From NCBI GenBank assembly GCA_963813555.1, contig CAWEZX010000018.1:62001-126000 (forward strand): a stretch of DNA of 64,000 nucleotides. The letters are read 5' to 3'. This DNA is from Roseiarcus sp963813555. GTDB lineage: Bacteria > Pseudomonadota > Alphaproteobacteria > Rhizobiales > Beijerinckiaceae. Both the position numbers and the translations under genes were made by a program. Positions 37,147 through 45,358 of this stretch are shown piece by piece; positions within the stretch are counted from its first letter, which is position 1, and every line of letters begins with the position of its first letter. A model generated the notes under the pieces. The model was not told where the DNA came from and did not search any database. It was given only the letters and a program-made list of their open reading frames with translations.

Positions 37147-37892
37147 CGCTGTGCGCCTGCCTCGGCATTGCGGAAGGCGGCCTCGCCGGCGTCCGACACC
37201 TTGACCCATTGCGGGTCGACAGACTTTTCGGCTTCATAATTGTCGTGCCAGTTCCACCACTTGTAGGGCGGCGTCTGGGGATAGCCGTCGGGCGAATCTT
37301 CCCACACTTCCTGGCGCCCGAGCGGCGTCGCGTCGAGGTAATTCCAGAGCGTGCCCATCGCTTCATCGCCGCGGCTGTTGATGAAGTAGGTGCGGAAGAT
37401 CCTGTCGCCGTCGCGGAAGAAGACATTGTGGCCGTGCCATTCGTCCACCCCGAAGTCTGCGTCGAAGCTGTCGGTGATGGCGTACCACGGCATCCGCCAA
37501 CCCATACGCGCTTTCAGGCGGGCTATGTCCGCCTGCGGCGCGCGGGAGACGTAAGCCAACGTTGTGTCGCGGGCGTTCAGGTGCGCAAGATGAGAGACCT
37601 GATCGGCTCCCAGGGAGCAGCCGCGGCAAGCATGGTCGGGCCAACCGAACACCCCTGGCTCGAAGAAGGCGCGATAGACGATCAGCTGACGCCGGCCCTC
37701 GAACAGGTCAAGCAGGCTCGTCTTGCCCTTGGGCCCGATGAACTCATAGGCTTTCTTAACCGCCATCCACGGCATCCGCCTACGTTCGGCGGCCAGCGCG
37801 TCATGGGCGCGCATCACGGCCTTCTCCTTCACGAGGAGCTGCTCGCGCGCAGCGTCCCAGTCCTGTCGCGATACAATCGGGGGGGTGTCCAT
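37143..37892 (-). CDS. DUF899 family thioredoxin-like protein (paralogue 2)
   Basis: 249 residues from ATG 37892 with CAGGAGGTTAGCG upstream. DUF899 proteins have a thioredoxin-like fold. The region RRQLIVYRAFFEPGVFGWPD is followed by HACRGCSLGADQ, a CxxC-type pair (Cys-Arg-Gly-Cys) at the redox position. C-terminal GTLWNYLDATPLGRQEVWED is also typical. It shares its operon with a paralogue two bases upstream (37895). Confidence 0.88.
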   Translation of the reverse strand: MDTPPIVSRQDWDAAREQLLVKEKAVMRAHDALAAERRRMPWMAVKKAYEFIGPKGKTSLLDLFEGRRQLIVYRAFFEPGVFGWPDHACRGCSLGADQVSHLAHLNARDTTLAYVSRAPQADIARLKARMGWRMPWYAITDSFDADFGVDEWHGHNVFFRDGDRIFRTYFINSRGDEAMGTLWNYLDATPLGRQEVWEDSPDGYPQTPPYKWWNWHDNYEAEKSVDPQWVKVSDAGEAAFRNAEAGAQR

Positions 37893-37894
37893 CG

Positions 37895-38686
37895 CTAACC
37901 TCCTGCTTGCTGAATGGGTTGATGCGCAGGGGCGCCGTACTCGTCGCGGCGACGCCACCACACGCCGTTCTCGTTACGCCCCTTGGGGGCTCGGTCGAGC
38001 CATTGATACGCGCCCCAGAGTCCGTCCAGTCCGCGCGCGTAAGTGGAATAGGCGTGGTGGACGGCGCCGTCCTCGATCGCAAAGGCGCTCATGCCAGGCC
38101 GATCACGCATGTACGTGCGCCCGTCGGTTCCGCATGTTTCCGCGAACCGGGCCACAGGCTCCGGAACCTGCGCCGCGGTCAGCGGGTGGTCGCCGCGCCG
38201 ATAGTTATATTCAACGCCTCCCGCGCGCTGCTGCTCCTCGGTGATCGAGACGTTGAAATCGAAGTTGAAGTCGTCGCCGAACGAGGAAGCCCAGGGAAAC
38301 GTCCACCCCAGCCGCTGTTTGTAGGCTTGCAGCTTCGCCAGCGGCGCGCGCGACACCGCCCAGAGCGTGACATCATGGTTCGCCAGGTGAACGGCGAAGC
38401 CGTTGAATCCGTCGGCGATCATCGAGCAGGACGGACAGCCCGCCGCATAGCCGGGTCCGAACATGAAGTGATAGACAAGGAGCTGCGAGCGGCCGCGGAA
38501 CAGGTCCTTGAGTGAGGCGGTCCCTTGGTCGGTGTCGAACCGGTAGCTTTTATCGACCTTGACCCATGGCAGCTCCTGGCGCCGCTGCGCCACTTCGTCA
38601 CTGAGCCGGGTCAGCTCCTTTTCCTCTTTGAGCAGCGCGATCCGGGCGTTCAGCCATTCGTCGCGTGAAACGACTTGATTGTGCAT
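37895..38686 (-). CDS. DUF899 family thioredoxin-like protein (paralogue 1)
   Basis: 263 residues. FRGRSQLLVYHFMFGPGYAA is followed by GCPSCSMIADGF, a redox-like CPSC motif in the thioredoxin position. The rest includes TLWAVSRAPLAKLQAYKQRL and the C-terminal GLDGLWGAYQWLDRAPKGRN. The two paralogues are clearly diverged, so duplication is not recent. It lies downstream of the ArsR-SRPBCC pair in one leftward transcript. Confidence 0.88.
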   Translation of the reverse strand: MHNQVVSRDEWLNARIALLKEEKELTRLSDEVAQRRQELPWVKVDKSYRFDTDQGTASLKDLFRGRSQLLVYHFMFGPGYAAGCPSCSMIADGFNGFAVHLANHDVTLWAVSRAPLAKLQAYKQRLGWTFPWASSFGDDFNFDFNVSITEEQQRAGGVEYNYRRGDHPLTAAQVPEPVARFAETCGTDGRTYMRDRPGMSAFAIEDGAVHHAYSTYARGLDGLWGAYQWLDRAPKGRNENGVWWRRRDEYGAPAHQPIQQAGG

Positions 38687-38744
38687 GGGTAACCTCGTGT
38701 TTGCCGATCTTGAGTTCGATCAATTCCCGTCGATGAGCGCGCCG

Positions 38745-39281
38745 TCAGGTCGGGATGCGCCGGTCGTATTCGGCCCTGAGGCGACTGAACCGGTCCCAGA
38801 AGGGCTCCGCGGTCTCGCCGCTCAGGCGGGCGGCCAGCATGTCGAGATGCGCGTGCCAGCCGGTGCTGACGCCGACCATCATTCCGCGGTCGGGCAGGCG
38901 GCGATGGACCACGGTGAGCAGCACCCTCTCGCCCCTCGGCTCAAGCTCGAACGAGACATCGCCGCTGCCCTTTCCCCAGGTGAAGACGAGTTTGCGCGGC
39001 GGATCGAGCTCGAGGATCCGGCTCTCCATCCGGTGCTCCTCGCCAAATCCGTCCGGTCGCTTGCCTGGGGGATCGGTCAGCTCGCTGTTGCGCCAGACGA
39101 ACTCGAACGGCGCGCCGACCCTCATCTCCATGTCGCCGGACGCCAGCCACTTGCGGCGCAAATCGCTCTCGGTGAGATAGGCCCAGACCCGCTCGATCGG
39201 GCCGGGCAACATGCGCTGGATCGTCAGCGTGGCCGGCTCCGACAGCGCGCCATAGGCGTCGACTTTCGCGAGGTCATTCAT
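38745..39281 (-). CDS. SRPBCC (AHSA1-like) domain protein
   Basis: 178 residues with a helix-grip START-like fold: TIQRMLPGPIERVWAYLTES at the N-terminus, RKWLASGDMEMRVGAPFEFV, and a C-terminal helix with GWHAHLDMLAARLSGE. Such proteins bind small hydrophobic ligands. ATG overlaps the stop of the ArsR gene. ArsR-SRPBCC pairs are common in Rhizobiales and thought to act as a sensor-repressor module, although the ligand is unknown. Confidence 0.87.
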   Translation of the reverse strand: MNDLAKVDAYGALSEPATLTIQRMLPGPIERVWAYLTESDLRRKWLASGDMEMRVGAPFEFVWRNSELTDPPGKRPDGFGEEHRMESRILELDPPRKLVFTWGKGSGDVSFELEPRGERVLLTVVHRRLPDRGMMVGVSTGWHAHLDMLAARLSGETAEPFWDRFSRLRAEYDRRIPT

Positions 39282-39646
39282 TTCTCGTCTCCTGGTTTAC
39301 GGATCGCTGATTTTTGTTCGTCCTCCTCGCGGAGGAGGCGGTCGAGCAGATCCAGGCGCGCGGTCCAGAAGCGCTCGTAGAAGCTCAGCCACTCGTGAGC
39401 GTTGGCGAGCGGTTCGGGTTCGAGGCGGCAAAAATGCGCGCGACCGCGCACCTCGCGCTGGATCAGTCCGGATTTTTCCAGAACTTTGATGTGCTTAGAG
39501 GCCGCCGCGAGCGAGATGGCGAAAGGCTGAGCGAGCTGGCTGACGGTTCGCTCGCCTGAAGCGAGTTCGAGAAGCATGCGCCGGCGCGTGGAATCGCTGA
39601 GCGCGTGAAAGACGGGACCGAGCTGAGGCGCCTCTAGTTCAACCAT
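39278..39646 (-). CDS. ArsR-family winged-helix repressor
   Basis: 122 residues. The winged helix is FHALSDSTRRRMLLELASGE followed by TVSQLAQPFAISLAAASKHI. There is no CVC or other metal-site cysteine motif, so this is likely the non-metal SdpR-like subgroup paired with SRPBCC proteins. Two TTCAACC-type dyads overlap and precede the start codon and are the natural autoregulatory operators. It heads the leftward operon that runs to 36892. Confidence 0.9.
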   Translation of the reverse strand: MVELEAPQLGPVFHALSDSTRRRMLLELASGERTVSQLAQPFAISLAAASKHIKVLEKSGLIQREVRGRAHFCRLEPEPLANAHEWLSFYERFWTARLDLLDRLLREEDEQKSAIRKPGDEK

Positions 39647-39655
39647 GCGGTTGAA
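39638..39655. promoter_or_regulatory. Operator dyad over ArsR start codon
   Basis: TTCAACC-ATGC-GGTTGAA, a perfect 7-bp inverted repeat that covers the start codon (39644-39646, minus strand). It matches the second dyad at 39679-39694 in its core TCAACC. Repressor binding site by inference. Confidence 0.6.
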
Positions 39656-39678
39656 TGTAGGCGTGGGTTTTTAGAATG

Positions 39679-39694
39679 TCAACCACTTGGTTGA
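39679..39694. promoter_or_regulatory. Upstream operator dyad of ArsR operon
   Basis: TCAACCA-CT-TGGTTGA, a perfect 7-bp inverted repeat. Its centre lies 40 bases from the centre of the other dyad, about four helical turns, so two dimers could sit on the same face. The promoter of the leftward operon should lie close by. Confidence 0.6.
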
Positions 39695-39738
39695 ATTATC
39701 GACTGGCCCTGACCGAACTGGGAATCCTGCTGCAATTT

Positions 39739-40842
39739 GGCTCTTATAGCGTTAGTTGTTGGTATGGGCCGATTCCGATGGCGCTCTTGATCCAGTTTTG
39801 TGGCGTGATTTGTCGATCCCAGGCTTCGAGGGCGCGCCGCCAGCCGAGATAATTTGGCAGGTTCTTGGTGGCGACGCCGTTGAAGCGATTGAGCCATTGC
39901 TTGAGACGGCTGTGGTAGGCGTTGACGTTGTTGATATGCAGGTGGGGCGCCGCGGGGACAGGCTTTCCCGGGGAAGGAACGGCGTGAAAGGGGATGTTGG
40001 CCTGGCGGGCGAAGGAGGCCAGCGGTTTGCCGCCATCGCCGATCAAGTGATTTGCGGACGTAACGACACCGGTCAGGACGGCGGCGATCGAAGCGCTGTC
40101 GTCGTTTGGCAGAACGGCGTCGAAAGTTGCGCCCTTTCGGTCGCGGGCGACGAGCACGGGAATGTTGTCCTGATAGGGGCCCGGATGACGGGCCGTTCCG
40201 CCGCGTTTGCGAGCCTTGCGAGGCAGATCGGACCACCGCCCCTTGAAAAATTCAAGGATGAAGGTTTCATCCGCTTCGACGATTCCGCTCAGCTTTTGCG
40301 GCTTGTCCGCGGCGGGAGCGCCCAAAAACCGGTGACGCCAGCGGAAAGCCGTCGTCGGATGCACGCCGCAAAGCGCGGCCGTCTTCACCAGGCTTTTGCC
40401 TTCGATCATCGCCTGCGCGTGATCGAGCCAACGCTCTTTCTTGCGCAGATGCGCCATTGGGCTTTTGCTCAGGGCGTTGAAGGTGCGTCCGCAAGCCTTG
40501 CAGCGGAACCGCGCCAGTCCGCGCGAGCGTCCCCAGGCCACGATTTCGCGACCCGCGCAATGCGGACACCCTCGACTTTCCACCCGCTCATGGCCTGTTA
40601 CGCCCAACGCGTCCGGCCGACGGCGAGCCTTCAAGGCCTTGTTCTTCGCGGCCGCCGTCAGCATCGCAGTTTTCCGACCCACCCCCTCCGCCGTCGTCAG
40701 AGCCGCGAGCGCCGCCCGCCGCTGATCCTCGTTCAATCGAACGATCCCCGACAGCCAAGTCGAAAACTCCTCACCCTTCATCGAACAATCTCCAACCCCA
40801 CCCCCACCATAACCCAAATCAACAACTAACGCTATAAGAGCC
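39739..40842. mobile_element. IS1595-family insertion sequence, copy 2 (1104 bp)
   Basis: Same length and ends as the copy at 4979-6082, in opposite orientation. It starts GGCTCTTATAGCGTTAGTTG; the other end has one change in the 25-bp inverted repeat (G to A at position 24). It is flanked by the 8-bp duplication TGCAATTT (39731-39738 and 40843-40850). It sits just upstream of the ArsR operon promoter region. Confidence 0.95.
39744..40781 (-). CDS. IS1595-family transposase (copy 2)
   Basis: A 345-residue transposase with the same zinc ribbon, FRWRHRFLG and GIVEADETF motifs as copy 1. It differs at about three residues: Ala for Pro in TAAAKNKALK, Pro for Leu in RRRPDALG, and Phe for Ser in ILEFFKG. 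None touches the visible catalytic positions, so it is probably active. The upstream in-frame extension to 40937 is host sequence and not part of the protein. Confidence 0.92.
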   Translation of the reverse strand: MKGEEFSTWLSGIVRLNEDQRRAALAALTTAEGVGRKTAMLTAAAKNKALKARRRPDALGVTGHERVESRGCPHCAGREIVAWGRSRGLARFRCKACGRTFNALSKSPMAHLRKKERWLDHAQAMIEGKSLVKTAALCGVHPTTAFRWRHRFLGAPAADKPQKLSGIVEADETFILEFFKGRWSDLPRKARKRGGTARHPGPYQDNIPVLVARDRKGATFDAVLPNDDSASIAAVLTGVVTSANHLIGDGGKPLASFARQANIPFHAVPSPGKPVPAAPHLHINNVNAYHSRLKQWLNRFNGVATKNLPNYLGWRRALEAWDRQITPQNWIKSAIGIGPYQQLTL

Positions 40843-41020
40843 TGCAATTTCTTTTCGTAACCCAGAACTCGTGCTATACGTTTCCTATTCGCCGGATTCT
40901 CCCCATAGGCGTCGGTCGGTGGGGAGCTTTGGGACATTTTGCACGCAACCTGAGACGAGCGGGAATTTTTTTATTTGAATCGGTTGTAACCCATTGAAAT
41001 ATCCCGATTCGGAAAAATAA

Positions 41021-41114
41021 ACGTTAGTAAACGCCAGTAGATTTACTAGCGTTTACTAGCGTTTACTGGCGTTTACTCGAATTTATTTTCACCCAGTTCG
41101 CCTTCAGGTTGTGT
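41021..41114 (-). repeat. Dispersed repeat with iterated tail, copy A
   Basis: On the minus strand the head reads ACACAACCTGAAGGCGAAC, then AAATAAA, then iterated units AGTAAACGC(C/T) (three tandem 10-mers at 41045-41074), then an inverted unit at 41026-41039 that pairs with 41064-41077 (14 bp). Copies B (53071) and C (58690) share the head and the tail principle. No gene lies at 40938-41270. Confidence 0.65.
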
Positions 41115-41270
41115 TATCGCCCCCGATGCCGGCTGCGGCCTTGGCGCCGGTTCGCGCGTATTGGGCAATGCCGGTCGTGGCCCCCGGGCCGAACGCCGCG
41201 ACGCGATCAGCACCGGAGTTGACGACGGCTGTCGAGCGGTCGAAACCACTGCCGTAAGGGAGGGACAGCG

Positions 41271-43106
41271 ATGGCGAGGACGAAGCTGACTTTCGGTCCG
41301 CCGGAGGTGATCGTCGAGCGCCGGTCGGACGGAATCATACTGGCGCGCTCGCCCCATCCGCTCGGCGCCTATCCGCGCGCCGCGACCGATTGGCTCGATC
41401 ATTGGGCGGCTGTCGCGCCGGAGCGCGTGTTTCTCGCCGAGCGAGAGCGGGGGAGCGAAGCATGGCGCAAGCTGACCTATGCTCAGGCGCGAGCGGCCGC
41501 GCGCAGCGTCGCGCAGGGCCTGATCGACCGGAATCTCAGCGTCGAACGGCCGGTCGCGATCCTGTCCGGCAATAGCGTCGATCATGCGCTGATGGGGCTT
41601 GGCGCACTGATCGCCGGCGTTCCCTATGCTCCTGTGTCAGCGCCCTATTCGCTCGTCGCCAAGGATTTCGCCAGGCTCAAGTCGATCATCGCCCTCCTCA
41701 CGCCAGGCCTCGTGTTCGTCGATGACGGCGCCCCATTTTCCGCCGCGCTCGAAGCCGCCGTTCCCAGGGAGGTCGAGATCGTCGCGCGCGCGAACCCGCC
41801 AGCATCGCGCCGCTCGACCGCGTTCGACCCGCTCATCTCGACGAAGCCCACGGAGGACGTCGAGCGTGCCCAGGCGGCAGTCGGACCGGAAACAATCGCC
41901 AAGCTCCTGTTCACTTCCGGCTCGACCGGCGCGCCCAAGGGCGTCATCAACACCCATCGGATGATGACGTCGAACCAGGCGATGCTGCGCGGCGTCAACC
42001 CGAGCTACGCCGCGGAGCCGCCGGTGCTGATCGACTGGCTGCCCTGGAGCCATACCTTCGGGGGCAACAACAACTTCAATCTCGTGCTCGCCAACGGCGG
42101 CTCGTTCTTCATCGACGAGGGCCGGCCATTGCCGGGCGCAATCGAAGCGACAGCGCGTAACCTGCGCGAGATCTCGCCGACCGTCTATTACAATGTCCCG
42201 CGCGGCTTCGAGATGCTGCTGCCCTACCTTCAGGCGGATCCGGAGTTGCGGCGGAGCCTGTTCGCGCGGCTGCAAGCCTTCTGCTACGCCGGCGCGGCGC
42301 TCTCGCCTCATGTGCGCGAAGCCTACGAGCGGCTCGGGCTTGAGACGGTCGGCGAAATCATTCCCATGCTGACCTCGTTCGGTTCGACCGAGACCGGGCC
42401 CTCGGCGATCAGCGTCACTGAGCGCGCGCGCGAGCCCGGGGTGATCGGCATTCCCAATCGCGGCGTTGAAGTGAAGCTCGTCCCCAACGCGGGCAAGCTC
42501 GAGTCGCGGGTGAAAAGTCCGAGCGTCACCCCCGGGTACTGGCGCCAGCCCGAACTCACCAAAGCGGTGTTCGACGACGAAGGCTATTACAAATTCGGCG
42601 ACGCGCTGCGCTTCGTCGACGAGAATGACCCCGAACGCGGCTTCGTATTCGATGGAAGGGTGGCGGAGGATTTCAAGCTCGCCACCGGCGCCTGGGTCAG
42701 CGTCGGCCCGTTACGGGCGAAATTCGTCGCCCATTGCGCGCCCTACGTGACTGATGTCGTCGTCGCCGGACATGATCGCGACGAAGCCGCCGCGCTCGTT
42801 GTTGCGAATCTGGCGGCCTGTCGCGAACTCGCTAATACGCCGCATGGCGCAGCGGACCCGGCGGAGATTCTTGCTTGCGAGGGCGTGCGCGGGCGATTCG
42901 CCAGCCTGCTCAAGACCTTCAACGCGGAGGCGGGGGGCAGCTCGCGCCGTTTGGCTCGCCTGATTCTGATGGACGATCCGCCCTCGCTCGATAGCGGCGA
43001 GTTGACCGACAAAGGGTCAGTCAATCAGCGCGCCGTCCTGAGCCGTCGCGTGGCGGTGGTCGAGGAGCTTTATGCGCAAATCCCATCGCGCCGCGTTATC
43101 GTGTGA
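41271..43106 (+). CDS. fcs: Feruloyl-CoA synthase
   Basis: A 611-residue acyl-adenylating enzyme that activates ferulate and related hydroxycinnamates to CoA thioesters. The AMP/ATP loop is LLFTSGSTGAPKGVINTHRM, and a second motif is TSFGSTETGPSA. The C-terminal segment FDGRVAEDFKLATGAWVSVG is typical of feruloyl-CoA synthases rather than general acyl-CoA ligases. ATG 41271 follows AGGGAGGGACAGCG. A crotonase (35871) and a PcaF-like thiolase lie elsewhere in the window and could serve the same route. Confidence 0.88.
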   Translation: MARTKLTFGPPEVIVERRSDGIILARSPHPLGAYPRAATDWLDHWAAVAPERVFLAERERGSEAWRKLTYAQARAAARSVAQGLIDRNLSVERPVAILSGNSVDHALMGLGALIAGVPYAPVSAPYSLVAKDFARLKSIIALLTPGLVFVDDGAPFSAALEAAVPREVEIVARANPPASRRSTAFDPLISTKPTEDVERAQAAVGPETIAKLLFTSGSTGAPKGVINTHRMMTSNQAMLRGVNPSYAAEPPVLIDWLPWSHTFGGNNNFNLVLANGGSFFIDEGRPLPGAIEATARNLREISPTVYYNVPRGFEMLLPYLQADPELRRSLFARLQAFCYAGAALSPHVREAYERLGLETVGEIIPMLTSFGSTETGPSAISVTERAREPGVIGIPNRGVEVKLVPNAGKLESRVKSPSVTPGYWRQPELTKAVFDDEGYYKFGDALRFVDENDPERGFVFDGRVAEDFKLATGAWVSVGPLRAKFVAHCAPYVTDVVVAGHDRDEAAALVVANLAACRELANTPHGAADPAEILACEGVRGRFASLLKTFNAEAGGSSRRLARLILMDDPPSLDSGELTDKGSVNQRAVLSRRVAVVEELYAQIPSRRVIV

Positions 43107-43246
43107 CGGGAGAGCGACCAATCCGGTCATCGGAGGCTGGCCGCGGCCCTTCCGACCTGAACGGCGACCCTAGGCGCCGGTTTGAAGGCCGCATCCAGCG
43201 CGGCGGCTTGGAACGATCGGCAGGCGCGCTACAAGCCTTCGGTCCG

Positions 43247-45358
43247 CTAACCGTCGCCACCGCTGCGCTTCAAGCCGCCGCTCTCCTTCACCCAGGCGAG
43301 GGTCACCATGCCGAGTAGCAGCGCCAGGCCGAAGAACCCCGAAGCGAGCGAAGTCGAACGCGCGCCGATCAATTCGGTGGATCCCGTCCGCTTGATGCCG
43401 ATATAGTCGGAGCCGCCATAGCTCGGAGACGGGTTCAAGCCAACGACGCGCGGCATGATGATCGCGCCGCCCGGGCCCGCCGCGATGCGACGCACCGTGC
43501 CGCCGGTCGCCTCGACGATTGGGCGCAGCTTTTCCGTTGTCGAGACGACGTCCCGCATTTCGAGCGGATTCTCCTGGCCGACATTGACCAGCGCGACATG
43601 TTCGCCGTCCTCGGCGCGATAGAGGCCGAACCGGCTGACGGTCACATGCGCACGGCTGAGGCCGGGCGCATAGGGCGTCAATTCGAGCTTGGTCTTCTTG
43701 CCGTCCGGCGCGACGAGATAGGTGTCCCGCACCGCGCCGCTTACGCTCTGCCGCTCGACAGTGACCTCGCGTCCCTTGGCGCTGGCGCGCAGGGCCTCCT
43801 CTTCCAGATCAGGTTCCTTCATCAGCCAATGCGCCAGACGCCGCAACAGATCGAGGTACGGTCCACCGCCGTCATAGCCACGCGCCCAAAGCCACATCTG
43901 GTCGCTCAACAGCAGGCCGACGCGCCCTTTGTCGACCCGCGACAACACAAGAAGCGGCTTGTTGTCCGGGCCGGTCATCACCGTCACCCCGTTCGTCGGC
44001 TTCGCCCCGACCAGCCGGAACCATCGGCCCCAATTGGGTTTGCCATTGTTGGCGTCGAAACCGTTCAAGCCCCGGGTCACCGGGTGGCGCTGCCCCTCGT
44101 CGGACACCCGCGCGCGACATGGAGCCTCGACGTCGTCGCCGCTCGGTTCGGCGGGCGAAATGGCGCCGAGCGGGGAATAGAATAGGCCGTCAGGGGTGGA
44201 AAACTCTGGCCCCTCCGCCATCAACAGCGCGCCGCCGTCGCGCACGTAATTGACGATGTTCTCCAAATAGACATAGGGCAGGATCGATTGCTGAGCATAA
44301 CGATCGAAGATGATGAGGTCGAAGTCCTTGATCTTGCGGCCGAACAAATCGGCGACCGGAAAGGCGATCAGCGACAATTCATTGATCGGCGTGCCGTCGG
44401 CGCCTTTCTCCGGCGGGCGCAGGATGGTGAAATGCACGAGATCGACATTCGCGTCGGACTTCAGCAGGTTGCGCCACATTCGTTCGCCGGGATGCGGCTT
44501 GCCGGAGACCAGCAACACCCTCAGTTTGTCGCGTACGCCCTCGATGTTGACCACGGCGCGATTGTTGTCGGCGGCGATTTCGCCTTCGACAGGCGCGACT
44601 TCGAGCTCGATCACGTTCGGGCCCGGATGGTCGATCGGCGCCTTCACATCGATCCGCTCCCCGACCTTGGCGTCGATCGTCGCAATTGTCTCGCCGTCAC
44701 GACGGACCGTGAGCTTGACCGGCTCGCCGTGGTCGGCGCTGTCGAGGACGCGGGCCTCGATGACCTGATCTTTGCCTACGATGCCATAGCGCGGCGCCTC
44801 GACCAGCTCGATGCGCCGTTGTCGCTCGCCTTCGTGGCCAGTGATCAACGCATGCACCGGCGCGTTGAAGCCAAGCGCGGCGGCCGACGGCGGAATGTCG
44901 TGCGCGTCGCCGTCGGTGATTATAATCGCGCCGCCAACCCGCTCGGGGGGCGCATCGGAGAGCGCGCCACGCAAAGCAGCGAAAAGCTTGGTTCCCTCGG
45001 TTTCGGATTCGCCGCGCGAAGTTTCTACGACCCGGAGGTCGACATCGCCGAGCGCCTTGAGCCTCGCTTCGAGTTCGTCGCGCGCTTTGTCTGTCTGGTG
45101 TGGCCGCTCGCCAATGTCCTGGCTCTCGGATCGATCGACCACCACGGCGACAATGTCCTTGAGCGGGCGGCGGTTCTCCTGAACGAGATTGGGATCGAGC
45201 AAAGCGAGCAGCAGCAGCGCCATGCTCAACGCGCGCAGCCATGCGCCGCGAACGCCGCGCAAGATGAGTTCGATCGAAATGGCCAGTGCCGCCGCCGCCA
45301 GCACGTAAATCGCGGGCCATGGCAGGAAGGGAGAAAGGGCTATCGACCAGACGCTCAA
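43247..45358 (-). CDS. Large membrane protein of the MoxR operon (glutamine amidotransferase-like)
   Basis: A 703-residue protein with two N-terminal helices (about 14-30 and 43-58), a von Willebrand-like section (DIVAVVVDRSESQDI, GAIIITDGDAHD), a class I amidotransferase-like fold (VRDGGALLMAEGPEFSTPDG) without an obvious catalytic Cys, and a C-terminal helix near FFGLALLLGMVTLAW. The TTG start overlaps the previous stop (TTGA). It is the last gene of moxR-DUF58-DUF4159-this gene. Function unknown, probably a cell-envelope complex. Confidence 0.82.
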   Translation of the reverse strand: MSVWSIALSPFLPWPAIYVLAAAALAISIELILRGVRGAWLRALSMALLLLALLDPNLVQENRRPLKDIVAVVVDRSESQDIGERPHQTDKARDELEARLKALGDVDLRVVETSRGESETEGTKLFAALRGALSDAPPERVGGAIIITDGDAHDIPPSAAALGFNAPVHALITGHEGERQRRIELVEAPRYGIVGKDQVIEARVLDSADHGEPVKLTVRRDGETIATIDAKVGERIDVKAPIDHPGPNVIELEVAPVEGEIAADNNRAVVNIEGVRDKLRVLLVSGKPHPGERMWRNLLKSDANVDLVHFTILRPPEKGADGTPINELSLIAFPVADLFGRKIKDFDLIIFDRYAQQSILPYVYLENIVNYVRDGGALLMAEGPEFSTPDGLFYSPLGAISPAEPSGDDVEAPCRARVSDEGQRHPVTRGLNGFDANNGKPNWGRWFRLVGAKPTNGVTVMTGPDNKPLLVLSRVDKGRVGLLLSDQMWLWARGYDGGGPYLDLLRRLAHWLMKEPDLEEEALRASAKGREVTVERQSVSGAVRDTYLVAPDGKKTKLELTPYAPGLSRAHVTVSRFGLYRAEDGEHVALVNVGQENPLEMRDVVSTTEKLRPIVEATGGTVRRIAAGPGGAIIMPRVVGLNPSPSYGGSDYIGIKRTGSTELIGARSTSLASGFFGLALLLGMVTLAWVKESGGLKRSGGDG

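Noticed and set aside
39679..40937. A 48-codon frame formed when IS1595 copy 2 and one target copy are removed (begins MSQSSPPTDAYGENPANRKR).
   Set aside because: No ribosome site or known family; its end overlaps the ArsR operator dyad, so the frame is probably accidental. Kept only as the insertion context.
41021..41114. CRISPR array.
   Set aside because: Repeat units are only 10 bases with no spacers of constant length and no cas genes nearby.
41271..43106. General long-chain acyl-CoA ligase instead of feruloyl-CoA synthase.
   Set aside because: The C-terminal FDGRVAEDFKLATGAWVSVG pattern and length fit feruloyl-CoA synthases better.
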